Assembly (NCBI GenBank): GCA_902493535.1
Contig: CABUQG010000005.1
Location: 1-64,000 of the forward strand
Origin: an uncultured Collinsella sp.
GTDB lineage: Bacteria > Actinomycetota > Coriobacteriia > Coriobacteriales > Coriobacteriaceae
Length of the DNA stretch: 64,000 nucleotides
Reading direction: 5' to 3'
Part shown: positions 56,357-64,000 of the stretch, one piece after another
Numbering within the stretch: the first letter of the stretch is position 1
Layout of the letters: each line of letters begins with the position of its first letter
Translations under genes and position numbers: made by a program
Notes under the pieces: model-generated
What the model was told of the DNA's origin: nothing
The model's input: only the letters and a program-made list of their open reading frames with translations
The model's database searches: none

Positions 56357-56425
56357 TTATAAAAAAGAAACGTTTGCCTGGACGCTACGCTGCAGGGCAG
56401 ACCGCAAAGACATGCGCGTGGTCAT
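56357..56425 (-). CDS. Possible 22-aa peptide upstream of the panE-like gene
   Basis: A short frame (22 aa, starting MTTRMSLRSALQRSVQ) has AAAGGAG with a 6-nt spacer before its ATG. It precedes the hairpin at 56286-56308 and the reductase start. It could be a leader peptide; there is no run of one regulatory amino acid. The rest of the 325-bp gap between the divergent genes shows nothing further. Confidence 0.3.
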   Translation of the reverse strand: MTTRMSLRSALQRSVQANVSFL

Positions 56426-56588
56426 GCCCGGCTCCTTTCATCGGGCTTTTTGCTGATGTTAAAGCGGTGCCGTGACGGCTCGATTTCTGCTGCGTTACGA
56501 TACGTTCTCGATTGCGATTCCACGATGTTTCGGCTGCGTGACCATTGTGTTTCGCCTTGCCGGGGCGCTGATGGCGAAGGGAGGGGCC

Positions 56589-57779
56589 GTGCAATACCGT
56601 GTTGACCCCAAAAGTGGTAACCGAATATCCGCTCTGGGTCTGGGCTGCATGAGGTTTCCCGGTGCGCCGGGACACCCCGATGCGAAGACGGCCGATGCCA
56701 TCATCTCCCGTGCGGTGGAGCAGGGGATTAATTATCTGGACACGGCCTATCTCTATCCCGGCAACGAGGCTTGCGTGGGCGCTTCGCTTGAACGCCTGGG
56801 CTTGCGCGACCAGGTTTTGCTCGCAACCAAGCTGCCGCATGCTTCGTGCAAATGCGCGGAGGATTTCGATCGGTTTTTCGACGAGCAGCTGCGCCGCCTG
56901 CAGACCGACCATATCGACTATTATCTTATGCACAACATCACCTCGCCTGCGCAGTGGGAGCGCGTGGTGGCGCTGGGCATCGAGGACTGGATCACGCAGC
57001 AAAAGGCTGCAGGGCGTATTCGTCAGATAGGCTTTTCGTACCACGGCAGCGCGGCGGACTTCCTTACGATGCTCGATGCGTATGAGTGGGACTTTTGCCA
57101 GATCCAGTACAACTACGCTGGAGAGCGATATCAGGCGGGAACGGCGGGGCTCATGGCCGCCGCCGAGCGAGGTCTCGCGGTGTTTGTGATGGAGCCGCTT
57201 TTGGGCGGACGCTTGGCAGGCAAATTGCCTCCGCGGGCGCGCGCTGTTCTCGATGGTGCATGCGATCGGCATTTGCATACGCCTGCCGCTTGGGGGCTCT
57301 CGTGGGTGTGGAATCATCCCCAGGTGACCATGTTGCTTTCTGGTATGACCGATACCGCGCAGGTGGACGAGAATTCGTCACTGGCAGACCTCGCGTTGCC
57401 GAATTCGATGACGGCCAACCAGCTCGACACGATTGCGCGCGTGTTGATGGAGTTTGAGAAATCGAACCGTGTGCCCTGCACGGGATGCGGCTATTGCATG
57501 CCGTGCCCTAAAGGCATCAATATCCCTGGATGTTTTGCCGCCTACAACGCAAGCTATGCGCACAGCTGGTTTACGGGGCTGTCTCAATACTTTACGGCGA
57601 GCGCGGTGCGCACAAGCGAGCCCAAGTTGGTGAGCAATTGCGTCAAATGCGGCAAATGCGCGCGGCACTGCCCGCAGCACATCGATATTCCCGAGCGTCT
57701 CGACGATGTGCGCCGACGTTTCCAGCCTGGTCCCGTGACGGCGGTGCTTAAGGCCTTCGGCAAAACGCGCTCCTCATGA
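56589..57779 (+). CDS. Aldo/keto reductase with C-terminal ferredoxin-like domain
   Basis: A 396-aa protein. Residues ~1-290 are an aldo/keto reductase barrel (ALGLGCMRFPG, INYLDTAYLYPGNEA with the catalytic Asp/Tyr, LLATKLPH with Lys, DYYLMHNI with His). The C-terminus carries cysteine motifs for two 4Fe-4S clusters: CTGCGYCMPCP and CVKCGKCARHCP. This AKR-ferredoxin combination is common in anaerobes and suggests coupling to low-potential electron carriers. GTG 56589 is chosen because AAGGGAGG precedes it. Substrate unknown. Confidence 0.88.
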   Translation: MQYRVDPKSGNRISALGLGCMRFPGAPGHPDAKTADAIISRAVEQGINYLDTAYLYPGNEACVGASLERLGLRDQVLLATKLPHASCKCAEDFDRFFDEQLRRLQTDHIDYYLMHNITSPAQWERVVALGIEDWITQQKAAGRIRQIGFSYHGSAADFLTMLDAYEWDFCQIQYNYAGERYQAGTAGLMAAAERGLAVFVMEPLLGGRLAGKLPPRARAVLDGACDRHLHTPAAWGLSWVWNHPQVTMLLSGMTDTAQVDENSSLADLALPNSMTANQLDTIARVLMEFEKSNRVPCTGCGYCMPCPKGINIPGCFAAYNASYAHSWFTGLSQYFTASAVRTSEPKLVSNCVKCGKCARHCPQHIDIPERLDDVRRRFQPGPVTAVLKAFGKTRSS

Positions 57780-57858
57780 CCCTTTTATAACTTGCGGTGG
57801 AATAGTTCCTGTTTGCGGCAGAATAGGGGCCAAACAGGAACTATTTCACCGCAACTGA
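57780..57858 (+). repeat. 79-nt stem-loop repeat, copy 1 (family 3)
   Basis: It starts CCCTTTTATAACTTGCGG and ends CCGCAACTGA. A 24-bp stem (57792-57815 with 57831-57854, one mismatch) closes a 15-nt loop. The first 25 nt are identical to the copy at 58946, while the upper stem differs with compensatory changes. It ends 11 nt before the start codon of the next gene. Confidence 0.7.
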
Positions 57859-57869
57859 AGGGGGCTGTC

Positions 57870-58889
57870 GTGGGCCATCGGGATTCATGTGATGATTTAC
57901 GTGAGGTTCGTTGGGGCGTTTTGGGCGCTGGGCGCATTTCGCATCGATTTGTATCGTCGCTCAAGGAGGTGGACTGGGCACGGCTTGTGGCTGCGGCCGG
58001 TCGCACTCCTTCGCATGTTGAGGAGTTTTGCAGGGCGTTTTCGATTGATGCCGCGCACAGTTATGCCACGGCTGACGATAGCGGCGATGCGGCTTATGAC
58101 GCGCTGATTGCCGACCCCGATGTCGACGCAATCTACTTGGCTCTTCCGCATGGCATGCATACGCGTTGGGCCTGTCGCGCGCTGCGCGCCGGAAAGGCCG
58201 TGCTGTGCGAAAAGCCGGCCGTTTTGAGTGAGGAAGAGGCTCTCTCGATTGCCTCCACCTCTCGCGAGCGCGGCGTGCTGTTTATGGAGGCGATGAAGAA
58301 TCGGTTTTGCCCGATGCGCACTCGCGTGAAGGACTTGCTTGCGTCGGGTGAGCTTGGCCGTATTGTCTCGATTGAAAGCGTGCAAAAGCTCGATTACGGC
58401 GAGCCTCCTTCGGGCTATCTGCTTGATCCGTTGCAGGGCGGCTGTCTATATGACATGGGCTGCTATGCGGTCGGTTGGTTTGAGGATTTGCTCGCGGGCG
58501 CGTGCGAGGTTTCGTCCCGTGAAGTTCGCTGGCGTGACGTGTCAGGCGGCCGCGTCGATTGGGCCGATGAGATCCATATGAGCGTCGGCGGTATACCCAT
58601 TCATATGGTGTGCGATGGCAAGGCAGCATATGAAAGCCGCTTAACGATTGCCTGTGAGCGGGGCTCGTTGGAAATCGAGCGTCTCCATCGCCCCGAGCTC
58701 GCCCATGTGAAGTATTCCGACGGTCGAGTACTCGAAATCGATGCACCATTTGAAGTCGATGATTTTTACGGTGAGGCGTCGCATGCGACGCAGCTCATTC
58801 AGGCGGGGAAACTCGAAAGCCCCATCATGTCCCTAGCCGCCACACAGCGCTGTGCGCACATCATCGATGCGATTCGCTTGAAACTTTAG
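57870..58889 (+). CDS. Gfo/Idh/MocA-family oxidoreductase
   Basis: A 339-aa NAD(P)-dependent oxidoreductase of the dimeric dihydrodiol dehydrogenase-like branch. Landmarks are the nucleotide-binding RWGVLGAGRISHRF, AIYLALPHGMHTRWA, the catalytic-Lys motif CEKPAVLSEEEA and DMGCYAVGWFEDL. It is unrelated in detail to the family member at 49507-50613. The GTG at 57870 follows AAGGGGGC; a TTG frame running back through the stem-loop repeat is not taken as coding. Substrate not evident. Confidence 0.87.
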   Translation: MGHRDSCDDLREVRWGVLGAGRISHRFVSSLKEVDWARLVAAAGRTPSHVEEFCRAFSIDAAHSYATADDSGDAAYDALIADPDVDAIYLALPHGMHTRWACRALRAGKAVLCEKPAVLSEEEALSIASTSRERGVLFMEAMKNRFCPMRTRVKDLLASGELGRIVSIESVQKLDYGEPPSGYLLDPLQGGCLYDMGCYAVGWFEDLLAGACEVSSREVRWRDVSGGRVDWADEIHMSVGGIPIHMVCDGKAAYESRLTIACERGSLEIERLHRPELAHVKYSDGRVLEIDAPFEVDDFYGEASHATQLIQAGKLESPIMSLAATQRCAHIIDAIRLKL

Positions 58890-58945
58890 GGCGTGGGGGC
58901 ATGGCGCCAGCGCTTGGAATGCCTGGAGGCCTTTGCTCCTGATGC

Positions 58946-59024
58946 CCCTTTTATAACTTGCGGTGGAATACGGTCTGTTTGCGCCAAAATAAGGCACCAA
59001 TAGACCGTATTTTTCCGCAACTGA
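58946..59024 (+). repeat. 79-nt stem-loop repeat, copy 2 (family 3)
   Basis: Same length and ends as the copy at 57780. The stem (58958-58981 with 58997-59020) carries CGGTCTG / TAGACCG where copy 1 has GTTCCTG / CAGGAAC. It lies 17 nt before the nfo start. Confidence 0.7.
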
Positions 59025-59041
59025 TGAGGAGGGAGCTGGAG

Positions 59042-59908
59042 ATGCTGACGATCGGGTGTCATCTTTCGACGACGAAGGGCTATCGGGCAATGGGGGAGAC
59101 GGCGTTGTCCATTGGCGCCAATACCTTTGCGTTCTTTACGCGCAACCCGCGCGGTGGCAAGGCAAAAGAACTTGACATGGATGACGTGGCGGCTCTGCGC
59201 GAGCTTATGTCGCAAAACGACTTTGGACCGCTGGTGGCGCATGCCCCGTATACCTATAACCCCTGCTCAGCCAAAGAGCGGGCGCGCGAGTTTGCCCTGG
59301 AGGCCATGGCAGAGGACCTGCGGCGCATGGAGGCGCTGCCCGGCAACTACTACAACTTCCATCCCGGTGCGCATGTGGGGCAGGGCTCCGACGCCGGCAT
59401 TCAGATGATTGTCGACACCCTGTGCCAGGTGATGTTTGAGGGCCAGCAGACGACGGTGCTGCTCGAGACCATGGCCGGCAAGGGTACCGAGGTGGGCCGC
59501 AGCTTTGAGGAGCTGGCGTGCATTATCGAGGGCGTTGCCGCCAAGTGCCCAGAGCTGTCCGATAAGCTGGGCGTTTGTTTGGACACCTGCCATGTGAGCG
59601 ATGCCGGCTACGACATCATCCATGATCTGGACGGCGTACTCGACGAGTTCGACCGCGTGGTGGGTATCGATCGCTTGCATGCCGTACACATCAACGATTC
59701 GAAGAACCCTTGTGGCGCCCATAAAGATCGTCACGAGTGCATCGGCAAGGGATACCTTGGCAGCGAGGAATTTGGTGGCGGTATGCAGGCTATGCAGAAT
59801 ATTGTATCGAATGGCCACTTGCGTTCGCTGCCGTTTATTTTGGAGACTCCGAACGAACTTGCAGGTTATGCAGCTGAAATTAGACTATTAAGGTCATTGC
59901 AGCAGTAA
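59042..59908 (+). CDS. nfo: Endonuclease IV (AP endonuclease)
   Basis: A 288-aa zinc-dependent AP endonuclease acting in base-excision repair. Landmarks are the start IGCHLSTTKGY, NTFAFFTRNPRG, VAHAPYTYNP, NFHPGAHVGQG, LLETMAGKGTEVG, CLDTCHVSDAGYD and HINDSKNPCGAHKDRHECIG, which carry the trinuclear zinc ligands. Length matches E. coli Nfo (285 aa). ATG 59042 is preceded by GAGGAGGGAG. The 79-nt repeat lies immediately upstream. Confidence 0.96.
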   Translation: MLTIGCHLSTTKGYRAMGETALSIGANTFAFFTRNPRGGKAKELDMDDVAALRELMSQNDFGPLVAHAPYTYNPCSAKERAREFALEAMAEDLRRMEALPGNYYNFHPGAHVGQGSDAGIQMIVDTLCQVMFEGQQTTVLLETMAGKGTEVGRSFEELACIIEGVAAKCPELSDKLGVCLDTCHVSDAGYDIIHDLDGVLDEFDRVVGIDRLHAVHINDSKNPCGAHKDRHECIGKGYLGSEEFGGGMQAMQNIVSNGHLRSLPFILETPNELAGYAAEIRLLRSLQQ

Positions 59909-59969
59909 TGACTGTCACAAAGTAGAGTATTCCATTCACGTTATGGGTTTGTTTCAATCAGTTTTCTCA

Positions 59970-59998
59970 TTGCAGATTCGTAATTCCGGGTGCATAAT
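59970..59998 (+). promoter_or_regulatory. Promoter of the amino-acid ABC operon
   Basis: -35 TTGCAG (59970-59975), exactly 17-nt spacer, extended -10 TGCATAAT (59991-59998). Confidence 0.65.
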
Positions 59999-60055
59999 AG
60001 CCAACAGTTTTTGCAGACCTCTGAATCAAACGAGGTCACCGGAAGGAGACTGATT

Positions 60056-60916
60056 ATGAAGCTGAAGAAGGTTGGCGCATTTGCCGCCACGGGTGCTATG
60101 GCGCTCGCCCTCGCTCTGACGGGCTGCGGCTCGTCCAACGCCACCTCTGGTTCTAATGCCGGTTCCAGCAGCTCTGACGACGCTAAGGTCGAGAAGGTCG
60201 ACGGCTCCAAGGAGTACGCGCTCGTCAAGGACGGTACGCTGACCGTCGGCACCTCTGCCGAGTACGCTCCGTTTGAGTACAAGGATGACAACGGCGATTA
60301 TCAGGGCTTTGACCTTGAGCTCATCAAGGCTATCGGCGACAAGCTGGGCCTGGATGTCGAGTATGTCAACAATGACTTTGACACGCTGGTTCCGGGCGTC
60401 GCTTCGGGCGCCAAATATGACGTCTCCATCGCGGCTATCACCGACACGCCCGAGCGCGAGAAAGAAGTCACTTTCTCCGATTCCTACTACATGGACGATC
60501 AGGCTATCGTGATCAAGGTCGATAACACCGACATCACGGCCGACAACTACAGCGAGAAGCTCAACAACGCCGACGCTACCATCATCGTCCAGTCTGGCTC
60601 GACCGCCGAGTCCTTTGCCCAGGAGAACTTCCCCAAGGCCAAGATTGTCCCCTACAAGGACGCCACCGAGTGCTTCAGCGCCCTGCAGTCCGATAAGGGC
60701 GACGCCGTAGTCACCAACCGCTCCGTTGCCAGCCAGCTGACCGCCGAGCAGTTCAACACCTGCCAGACCATTAAGCAGATTAGCACCGGCGAGGAGTATG
60801 CCATCGCCATCAACCAGGGCAACACCAAGCTCAAGGACGACATCAACCAGGCCATCAAGGACCTGACCGACGACGGTACCGTTGACGCCCTCATGGCTAA
60901 GTACAACATCAAGTAA
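60056..60916 (+). CDS. Polar amino-acid-binding lipoprotein (SBP_bac_3)
   Basis: A 286-aa extracytoplasmic binding lipoprotein. It has a signal peptide with lipobox LTGC near residue 22, a Ser/Gly linker, then the SBP_bac_3 domain: GTLTVGTSAEYAPFEYKD, GFDLELIKAIGDKLGL and VSIAAITDTPEREKEVTFS. The Arg that binds the ligand carboxylate is in DTPEREK. AAGGAGA precedes the ATG. The ligand class is polar amino acids; the exact one is unknown. Partner genes follow. Confidence 0.93.
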   Translation: MKLKKVGAFAATGAMALALALTGCGSSNATSGSNAGSSSSDDAKVEKVDGSKEYALVKDGTLTVGTSAEYAPFEYKDDNGDYQGFDLELIKAIGDKLGLDVEYVNNDFDTLVPGVASGAKYDVSIAAITDTPEREKEVTFSDSYYMDDQAIVIKVDNTDITADNYSEKLNNADATIIVQSGSTAESFAQENFPKAKIVPYKDATECFSALQSDKGDAVVTNRSVASQLTAEQFNTCQTIKQISTGEEYAIAINQGNTKLKDDINQAIKDLTDDGTVDALMAKYNIK

Positions 60917-60938
60917 AATAGCTACTTGGTTGCTCGCG

Positions 60939-60966
60939 GGCCCTTTCCGCTTTGGCGGAGAGGGCC
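60939..60966 (+). terminator. Hairpin between binding protein and permease genes
   Basis: GGCCCTTTCCGC / GCGGAGAGGGCC with a 4-nt loop, followed by TTTGCG. A weak intrinsic terminator or 3' stabiliser; it is the third such hairpin downstream of a binding-protein gene in this window. Confidence 0.6.
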
Positions 60967-61034
60967 TTTGCGCTTCTCTTGACGGAGAGCATTTCCGTCT
61001 CGTTTTGCCGACAACTTCTACGATAGGAGCCACC

Positions 61035-62396
61035 TTGTCTCGACTGAACAAAGGGGCCGCGGAGCAGCGTTTTCCACTGCCCGCTTTGCTCCAAAAGCTA
61101 GTCTGCGTCATGGCCGTGGCGCTCGCGCTGGTGTGTGTGGGGACATATGCGCCCACGACTGCCCAGGCGCTTGAGACCGCAAAGATTACCGCCCGACCCA
61201 ACACCGGTTCGGGCAGCGCTGTGGTCGGCGGTACCGAGACGCGCATTACCTGGGAGGTCCAGGCCGATGCCGATGAGGAGCTGAGCGGTCTTTCGCTGAC
61301 GTTTGTCGACGGCACGACGTTTGGTACCGATGACACGCGATTGACGATGCTCTCGGGCGAGGACCTCATGGATCGTACGCCCATGAAGCCCACGTGCAAG
61401 GCTGACGGCCAGACGCTCAAGATTGACTTTGGCGAGACGGCGCCTGCCGGCGGCTTTTTCCGTGTCGAGGTTTACGGCGTGACGTTTCCCGTCGAGGGCG
61501 GCGATGAGGCCTTTAGCGGAACCTATACGCTCGCCGACGGTTCGACCAAGAAGATTTCCAAGATTCCTTCCGTCGAGATTAAGGGCGTGACGGCGTTCGA
61601 TAACTTCCTGGCCGACCTTAAGGAACAGCCGTGGGTCGAGGCATGGAATTCCAACATGTTCCTTCGCCTGTTCCTGAACCCGGTCATTTTGGTCCAGAGC
61701 CTGCCGATCGTCTTCAAGGGCTTCCTTATGTCGCTCTCGATCGTGCTCGTGGCGTTTCCGCTGGCGATCCCCTTTGGCTTTGCCCTGTCGCTTATGCGCA
61801 TATCCAAATCGCGCATTCTGCGTTGCCTTGCCGGCATCTACGTGAATGTCATCCGCGGTACGCCGGCGTTCCTGCAGATCTATATTGCATTCTTTGGCCT
61901 GCCGCTTGCCGGCGTCAAGGTGGACGACTATGTCTTGGGCGTTATCGTCATGGCCATGAACTCGTCCGCCTACCTGTGCGAGATCTTCCGCGCCGGTATT
62001 CAGTCGATCCCCAAGGGCCAAAACGAGGCTGCTCGCTCGCTGGGCATGAATGCCTTCCAGACGCTGCTCTACGTTATGATTCCGCAGACGTTCCGCAATG
62101 TCCTGCCTACGCTGACCAGCGAGTTTATCCTGCTCTACAAGGATACGTCGCTGCTCGCCGCCGTGGGCGTGGTCGAGATCGTCATGAACGCCCGCACCAT
62201 CGTGGCAACGACGGGCTCCATTACGCCGTATGTGGTTGCCGCCCTGTTCTATCTGGTCATTACCCTGCCGCTTGCGCGCTTGGTGAGCGGTCTCGAGGCG
62301 AGGCTGCTGGGTACGGCCGAAACCAAAAAGAAGCGTCCCACCAAGAGCGCCGGACAGGTTGTCGCGACGCCCGCCGACCATATCGCTGGTCTGTAA
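61035..62396 (+). CDS. Amino-acid ABC permease with fused N-terminal extracytoplasmic domain
   Basis: A 453-aa protein. Residues ~15-45 are a signal/anchor segment (LVCVMAVALALVCVGTYAP). Residues ~50-195 form a predicted extracytoplasmic beta-rich domain (WEVQADADEELSGLSLTF, GGFFRVEVYGVTFPVEGG) that ordinary HisM/GlnP permeases (about 220 aa) lack. Residues ~225-435 are the permease proper, with VIRGTPAFLQIYI and the EAA loop NEAARSLGMNAFQTLLYVMI. The TTG at 61035 follows AGGAGCC; other in-frame starts upstream lack a site. The extra domain may dock the binding protein or the cell wall; that is inference. Confidence 0.82.
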   Translation: MSRLNKGAAEQRFPLPALLQKLVCVMAVALALVCVGTYAPTTAQALETAKITARPNTGSGSAVVGGTETRITWEVQADADEELSGLSLTFVDGTTFGTDDTRLTMLSGEDLMDRTPMKPTCKADGQTLKIDFGETAPAGGFFRVEVYGVTFPVEGGDEAFSGTYTLADGSTKKISKIPSVEIKGVTAFDNFLADLKEQPWVEAWNSNMFLRLFLNPVILVQSLPIVFKGFLMSLSIVLVAFPLAIPFGFALSLMRISKSRILRCLAGIYVNVIRGTPAFLQIYIAFFGLPLAGVKVDDYVLGVIVMAMNSSAYLCEIFRAGIQSIPKGQNEAARSLGMNAFQTLLYVMIPQTFRNVLPTLTSEFILLYKDTSLLAAVGVVEIVMNARTIVATTGSITPYVVAALFYLVITLPLARLVSGLEARLLGTAETKKKRPTKSAGQVVATPADHIAGL

Positions 62397-62408
62397 GGAG
62401 GTTCTATC

Positions 62409-63161
<753 letters not shown>

Positions 63162-63189
63162 CTGCTTTTATATGACTGACATAGCAGAA

Positions 63190-63224
63190 AACGGGAGCTG
63201 GATGTGATCCGGCTCCCGTTTTTG
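63190..63224. terminator. Bidirectional terminator between ATPase and flavodoxin genes
   Basis: AACGGGAGC / GCTCCCGTT stem with a 13-nt loop and TTTGTT on the plus side; on the minus strand a TTTTCTG tail follows. It can serve both convergent units. Confidence 0.85.
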
Positions 63225-63279
63225 TTGGGACGCGAATGTGTTTTGGCGCAGAGCGCGTTACGGGCGGAGCTCATTGCCG

Positions 63280-63699
63280 CTAGGCGAGCTCGGCTCCAAG
63301 GGCGCGGCAGGCCGCCTCGCCCTCATCGTCGGGGGCGTCGTAACAGATGACGGAGTCGACCACGTTGACGCCTGCCTCATCGGCGTCCGCCTTCCAATTG
63401 TCCATCCATTCGCCTTCGGCCCACGAATAAGAGCCAAAGAGGACGACCTTCTTGTCGCCGAGGGTCTCCTTGACTTCGTCCCACATCGGTTGGAACTCAT
63501 CGTATTCAAGCTCCTCGGAGCCCATGGCGGGGCAACCGAAGGCGAAGGCATCATAGTCGGCGGCCCTGCCGGCAGAGAAGTCGGCGCAGGGGATGACTTC
63601 GGCCTCGGCGCCCGCGGACGTGGTGCCCTCGGCAACGAGGTTTGCCATGGCCTCGGTGTTGCCCGTGCCGCTCCAATAGACGACGGCGATCTTGCTCAT
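63280..63699 (-). CDS. Flavodoxin
   Basis: A 139-aa FMN-binding electron carrier. The phosphate-binding loop is YWSGTGNTEAMA near residue 9, with FGCPAMGSEELE and the later FGSYSWAEGEWMDNW flanking the isoalloxazine ring, as in short-chain clostridial flavodoxins. AAAGGA precedes the ATG at 63699; a longer frame to 63957 overlaps the next gene in another frame. It lies 46 nt after the DUF3793 gene, a pairing seen in other anaerobes. Confidence 0.92.
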   Translation of the reverse strand: MSKIAVVYWSGTGNTEAMANLVAEGTTSAGAEAEVIPCADFSAGRAADYDAFAFGCPAMGSEELEYDEFQPMWDEVKETLGDKKVVLFGSYSWAEGEWMDNWKADADEAGVNVVDSVICYDAPDDEGEAACRALGAELA

Positions 63700-63745
63700 G
63701 TTGAGTCCTTTCGGTTGTGCGGCGTGCGGCCGCGGTTTGTACGTT

Positions 63746-64000
63746 CTATCGGGTCGCCTGGGCAAGGTGCGCCAAGCTGCAGCCCTGCTGATAGATAAAG
63801 GTGAGGTGTTGGGTGCAGGCACGGTACGCATCAAACGTCGCAAGTGCCTGCTCGACATTCGTATAGACCTTCCAGGCTCCAAAGATCTTGTAGTTCTCGC
63901 CACGCTGGGCGATGAACTCGTATACGTCGTCGCAGGGGTACCCCAGGAAGTAGCCAATCTCGTGTGGAAATTCGCAGGCGCAGTCGTTGTTGCAGCAGAC
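63746..64000 (-). CDS. DUF3793-family protein, C-terminal part, truncated by the window edge
   Basis: The visible 84 C-terminal residues contain FPHEIGYFLGYPCDDVYEFI near the start, the hallmark of DUF3793, then an IFGAWKVY segment and a terminal helix. It has four cysteines in the first ~30 visible residues. DUF3793 proteins are of unknown function and are often encoded beside flavodoxins and iron-related genes. The frame is open to position 64000, so the N-terminus lies outside the window. Confidence 0.8.
   Translation of the reverse strand, partial: VCCNNDCACEFPHEIGYFLGYPCDDVYEFIAQRGENYKIFGAWKVYTNVEQALATFDAYRACTQHLTFIYQQGCSLAHLAQATR

Noticed and set aside
57792..57869. N-terminal extension of the oxidoreductase frame beginning RWNSSCLRQN, with a similar one before nfo at 58958
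   Set aside because: Both extensions are translations of the 79-nt stem-loop repeat from TTG codons and lack ribosome sites; the similarity reflects the DNA repeat, not a protein domain.

Overview
The window is high-G+C DNA with dense, mostly co-directional genes. Gene content and order point to an anaerobic Actinomycetota of the class Coriobacteriia, most likely Collinsella or a close relative. Pointers are the whiA-gap-pgk-tpiA-secG block, an anaerobic ribonucleotide reductase, a flavodoxin/DUF3793 pair and Actinobacteria-type rapZ and ROK-kinase motifs. No phage genes, insertion sequences, CRISPR arrays or rRNA genes were seen. The genus assignment is an inference.

Layout. Positions 1-8131 hold DNA repair and envelope genes: a truncated membrane protein, uvrA, ybaK, a murJ-like flippase with an acidic repeat-bearing extension, and uvrC. 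Positions 8230-18926 form a single-strand catabolic cluster. It encodes an Opp-family ABC importer with a permease-ATPase fusion, two acetyl-esterase-fold proteins (one lacking its nucleophile), NanA, a ROK kinase (NanK) and NanE. I read it as sialic-acid uptake, de-O-acetylation and conversion to GlcNAc-6-P. It splits what is normally a contiguous core block (uvrC, then rapZ-whiA-gap-pgk-tpiA-secG), which resumes at 19025 with gpmI added and yvcK missing. Positions 26458-32401 are a complete second Opp peptide importer.

Positions 32402-39137 hold palindromic elements, three tRNA loci (Leu; Gly-Cys-Gly; Gly-Val) with a shared promoter box, a PAS-GAF-SpoIIE phosphatase next to a STAS-kinase fusion, and a GH13 glucosidase. 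Positions 39453-42954 are nrdD-nrdG behind a good NrdR box. Positions 43021-44691 are folE, an HD hydrolase and folB. Positions 44698-52174 mix peptidases, SlyD with a UreE-like protein, a HAD phosphatase, a Fur/PerR regulator, acylphosphatase, an oxidoreductase, RNase HI and a LysR regulator. MetY follows behind a strong promoter and a possible leader peptide. The right end carries secreted and membrane proteins, panE-like and aldo/keto reductases, nfo, a polar amino-acid ABC importer, flavodoxin and a truncated DUF3793 gene.

The most unusual content is intergenic. Several 80-140 bp palindromic elements occur. Two of them (32418-32544 and, inverted, 32726-32850) have entirely different stem sequences but share a nearly identical 12x12 internal loop. 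That is the pattern expected of a conserved structured RNA or DNA element with covarying helices. A second family (18117-18214 and, inverted, 36771-36875) shares an apical domain on unrelated basal stems. A third (57780-57858 and 58946-59024, both exactly 79 nt) lies directly upstream of two genes. A nested leader fold precedes the sialic-acid cluster.
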